A stretch of 52,951 nucleotides of DNA from Opitutia bacterium (GTDB lineage Bacteria; Verrucomicrobiota; Verrucomicrobiia; Opitutales; Opitutaceae). The translations under genes and the position numbers were made by a program. The stretch is from assembly GCA_947461205.1 (NCBI GenBank), contig CANHJG010000018.1:1-52951 (forward strand), written 5' to 3'. A model generated the notes under the pieces. The model searched no databases. It worked only from the letters and a program-made list of their open reading frames with translations, and was not told where the DNA came from. Of this stretch, positions 51,490 through 52,951 are shown one piece after another (the first letter of the stretch is position 1; the number at the start of each line of letters is the position of its first letter).

Positions 51490-52302
51490 ATGCCTTCAAA
51501 CCTCCACCGCCTCGTCGCCGTTCTCGCCCTCACGCTGGTCGTGAGCGCCGCGGCGGCGCGCGCGGAGGATGCGGCGCCGCCCGCACCGTCCGGAATGGTG
51601 GTCATCCCCGCCGGCAACTACGCGCCCCTCATCCGCACGAAGGACGAGCCGGAGCGGGTGCCCGTGCCGGCCTACGCGCTCGACGAACGACCCGTGACCA
51701 ATGCCGAGTTCCTCGCTTTCGTGCACGCCAATCCGAAGTGGCAACGTTCCCGCGTGAGCCCGCTCTTCGCCGATCCCGGTTACCTCGCTGACTGGACCGG
51801 CGACACCGAGCTCGGGCCGCGCGTACCCGCGACGTCGCCCGTGGTGCGCGTATCCTGGTTCGCCGCACGCGCCTATGCCGCGTGGGCCGGCAAGCGGCTG
51901 CCACGGACCGCCGAGTGGGAGCACGCCGCCGCCGCCGGATTTACCACGGCTAACGGCGCGACCGAGCCGGGTTTCCCGGCCCATGCGCTGACGTGGTTCG
52001 CGCGGCCCACGCCGGATACGTTGCCCGCGGCCGGACTCGGTCGCCCGAATTTCTACGGAGCGCGCGATCTGCTCTCGCTCGTGTGGGAATGGGTGGACGA
52101 TTTTAACACGGCGATGGTCTCGGGCGAGTCGCGCGGCGACACCGGTCTCGAGCGCACGCTCTTCTGCGGCGCGGGCGCGGCGGGCGCCCGCGACCTCACC
52201 AACTACCCCGCTTTCATGCGCGCGGGACTCCGCAGCTCCCTCCGCGCCAGCTATGTCGTGCCGAACCTCGGGTTCCGCTGCGCCCAATCGATCACACCAT
52301 GA
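51490..52302 (+). CDS. nirV: NirV-like formylglycine-generating-enzyme-domain protein
   Basis: A 270-residue exported protein with a signal peptide (1-25). The SUMF1/FGE-sulfatase fold is indicated by GMVVIPAGNYAPLIRTKDE (about 35-53), DERPVTNAEFLAFVHANP, SPVVRVSWFAARAYAAWAGK, RLPRTAEWEHAAAAGF, SLVWEWVDDF and NLGFRCA at the end. NirV proteins accompany nirK in many denitrifiers, with an unsettled role in nitrite-reductase maturation. It lies 85 nt after nirK, and its stop overlaps the SCO1 ATG by 4 nt. Confidence 0.88.
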   Translation: MPSNLHRLVAVLALTLVVSAAAARAEDAAPPAPSGMVVIPAGNYAPLIRTKDEPERVPVPAYALDERPVTNAEFLAFVHANPKWQRSRVSPLFADPGYLADWTGDTELGPRVPATSPVVRVSWFAARAYAAWAGKRLPRTAEWEHAAAAGFTTANGATEPGFPAHALTWFARPTPDTLPAAGLGRPNFYGARDLLSLVWEWVDDFNTAMVSGESRGDTGLERTLFCGAGAAGARDLTNYPAFMRAGLRSSLRASYVVPNLGFRCAQSITP

Positions 52303-52951
52303 AAACCCAATTCGCCCTCGTCCTCCTCGCGTCTGCCCTAGGCAGGAGCCTGCTTGCGGGCGATTCCGCCGAGCCATCGCGCGCAAGCGCGCTCCTACCT
52401 GCGGTCCCTGCAACAGGCGCGTGCGGCGCGACCATCCCGGCCGCGCAAGGCGTCGCGCCGTGCTGCGCCGTCGCGGAGAAAAAGGCGCCCTGCTGCGCCG
52501 AGCTGCCCGCCGCCGCCCCGCTCCCGGCCCGCTCGCTCTACCAGCTGGACGCGAAGTGGACCGACGATGCCGACCAGACGGTGACGCTCGCCTCGCTCCG
52601 CGGCCAACCGATCGTCGTCGCGCTGTTTTTTGCGAGCTGCGAATACGCCTGCCCGGTGCTCGTGAACGATCTGCAACGCCTCCGCGCCGCGCTGCCCGCG
52701 GCGGTGCGCGAACAAACGCGGTTCGTACTCGTGAGTTTCGATGTCGCGCGCGACACGCCGGCGGCGCTCGCCGCGTATCGTGCGAAGACAGCACTCGATG
52801 CCGGCTGGACGCTGCTGCGCGGTGAGGCGACCGACGTGCAGGACCTCGCGATGCTGCTCGGTGTAAACTATAAACAGGACGCGCGCGGCCAGTTCGCCCA
52901 CTCCAATCTGTTCACGGTGCTCAACCCGGACGGGGAGATCGCCCACCAGCA
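52299..52951 (+). CDS. SCO1/SenC family copper chaperone, cut by the window end
   Basis: The visible 217 residues show a signal region (MKTQFALVLLASALG) followed by a Cys-rich linker (PCCAVAEKKAPCCAEL) and a thioredoxin-like SCO domain. The Cu-binding CxxxC is in FFASCEYACPVLVNDLQ (about 110-126). TRFVLVSFDVARDTP and a HSNLFTVLNPDG segment (candidate His) come near the end. SCO proteins supply copper to cytochrome oxidase or to copper enzymes such as nitrite reductase; beside nirK the latter is attractive. Start ATG overlaps the nirV stop (ATGA). A REP-like palindrome is translated at residues about 14-34, right after the signal helix. The stop lies beyond the window. Confidence 0.88.
   Translation, partial: MKTQFALVLLASALGRSLLAGDSAEPSRASALLPAVPATGACGATIPAAQGVAPCCAVAEKKAPCCAELPAAAPLPARSLYQLDAKWTDDADQTVTLASLRGQPIVVALFFASCEYACPVLVNDLQRLRAALPAAVREQTRFVLVSFDVARDTPAALAAYRAKTALDAGWTLLRGEATDVQDLAMLLGVNYKQDARGQFAHSNLFTVLNPDGEIAHQ
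52340..52400. repeat. REP-like palindrome (family A) inside the SCO1 CDS
   Basis: AGGCAGGAGC (52340) pairs with GCTCCTACCT (52391-52400) with one mismatch; the CTTGCGGGCGATTC core matches the copies at 28686 and 31519. It reads in frame as GRSLLAGDSAEPSRASALLP. Confidence 0.75.

Overview
The window is a high-GC chromosomal segment that most resembles a Verrucomicrobiota (Opitutaceae-like) bacterium. This is inferred from a Tat-exported DUF1501 protein beside a large secreted DUF1800 protein, Gly/Pro/Ala-rich secreted proteins sharing one C-terminal module, abundant REP-type palindromes with a RAYT transposase, and the base composition. No rRNA, tRNA or CRISPR array was seen.

Region 1 (1-17.5 kb, all minus strand) is a metal-resistance block. 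It holds a CzcA-type RND pump with a TolC partner but no adaptor, a small Cys-containing exported protein, a PaiB-like protein, a CopA-type Cu(+) ATPase, an Asp-box protein with a CECC motif, and a complete Cu/Ag CusCBA set headed by a small exported CCxxC protein. A cnrYXH-like regulatory trio (anti-sigma, periplasmic metal sensor, ECF sigma) is divergently transcribed at 17.6-19.0 kb. The intergenic region between them carries the same two-block element on each strand with identical 21-nt spacing, which suggests one sigma factor drives both directions.

Region 2 (19-25.5 kb) has a decayed secreted-protein gene, a small membrane-anchored protein, DUF1501 and DUF1800. Region 3 (25.6-37.1 kb) holds pyruvate kinase, an OPA-type sugar-phosphate transporter, a YycJ-type MBL hydrolase, a RAYT transposase with its REPs, a kinase/nucleotidyltransferase fusion with a GalU-like partner, and a pterin cluster (PTPS/QueD, FolE2, SDR) that could make tetrahydrobiopterin. 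Region 4 (37.2-46.2 kb) is mostly housekeeping: DUF6702, M1 peptidase, RuvB, MurA, a disordered RGG-rich protein, dUTPase, thioesterase and a peroxiredoxin. Region 5 (46.3-52.95 kb) has an M12-type metalloprotease, a gene-free palindrome island, and a denitrification locus: YwiC-like fragment, NirK-cytochrome c, NirV and SCO1. Two FNR/DNR-type boxes sit in that locus, and the last gene is cut by the window end.

Three REP-like families are present. Several copies overlap stop codons (17157, 22045, 29854, 30362), and two lie in frame inside coding sequences (sugar kinase/nucleotidyltransferase and SCO1).
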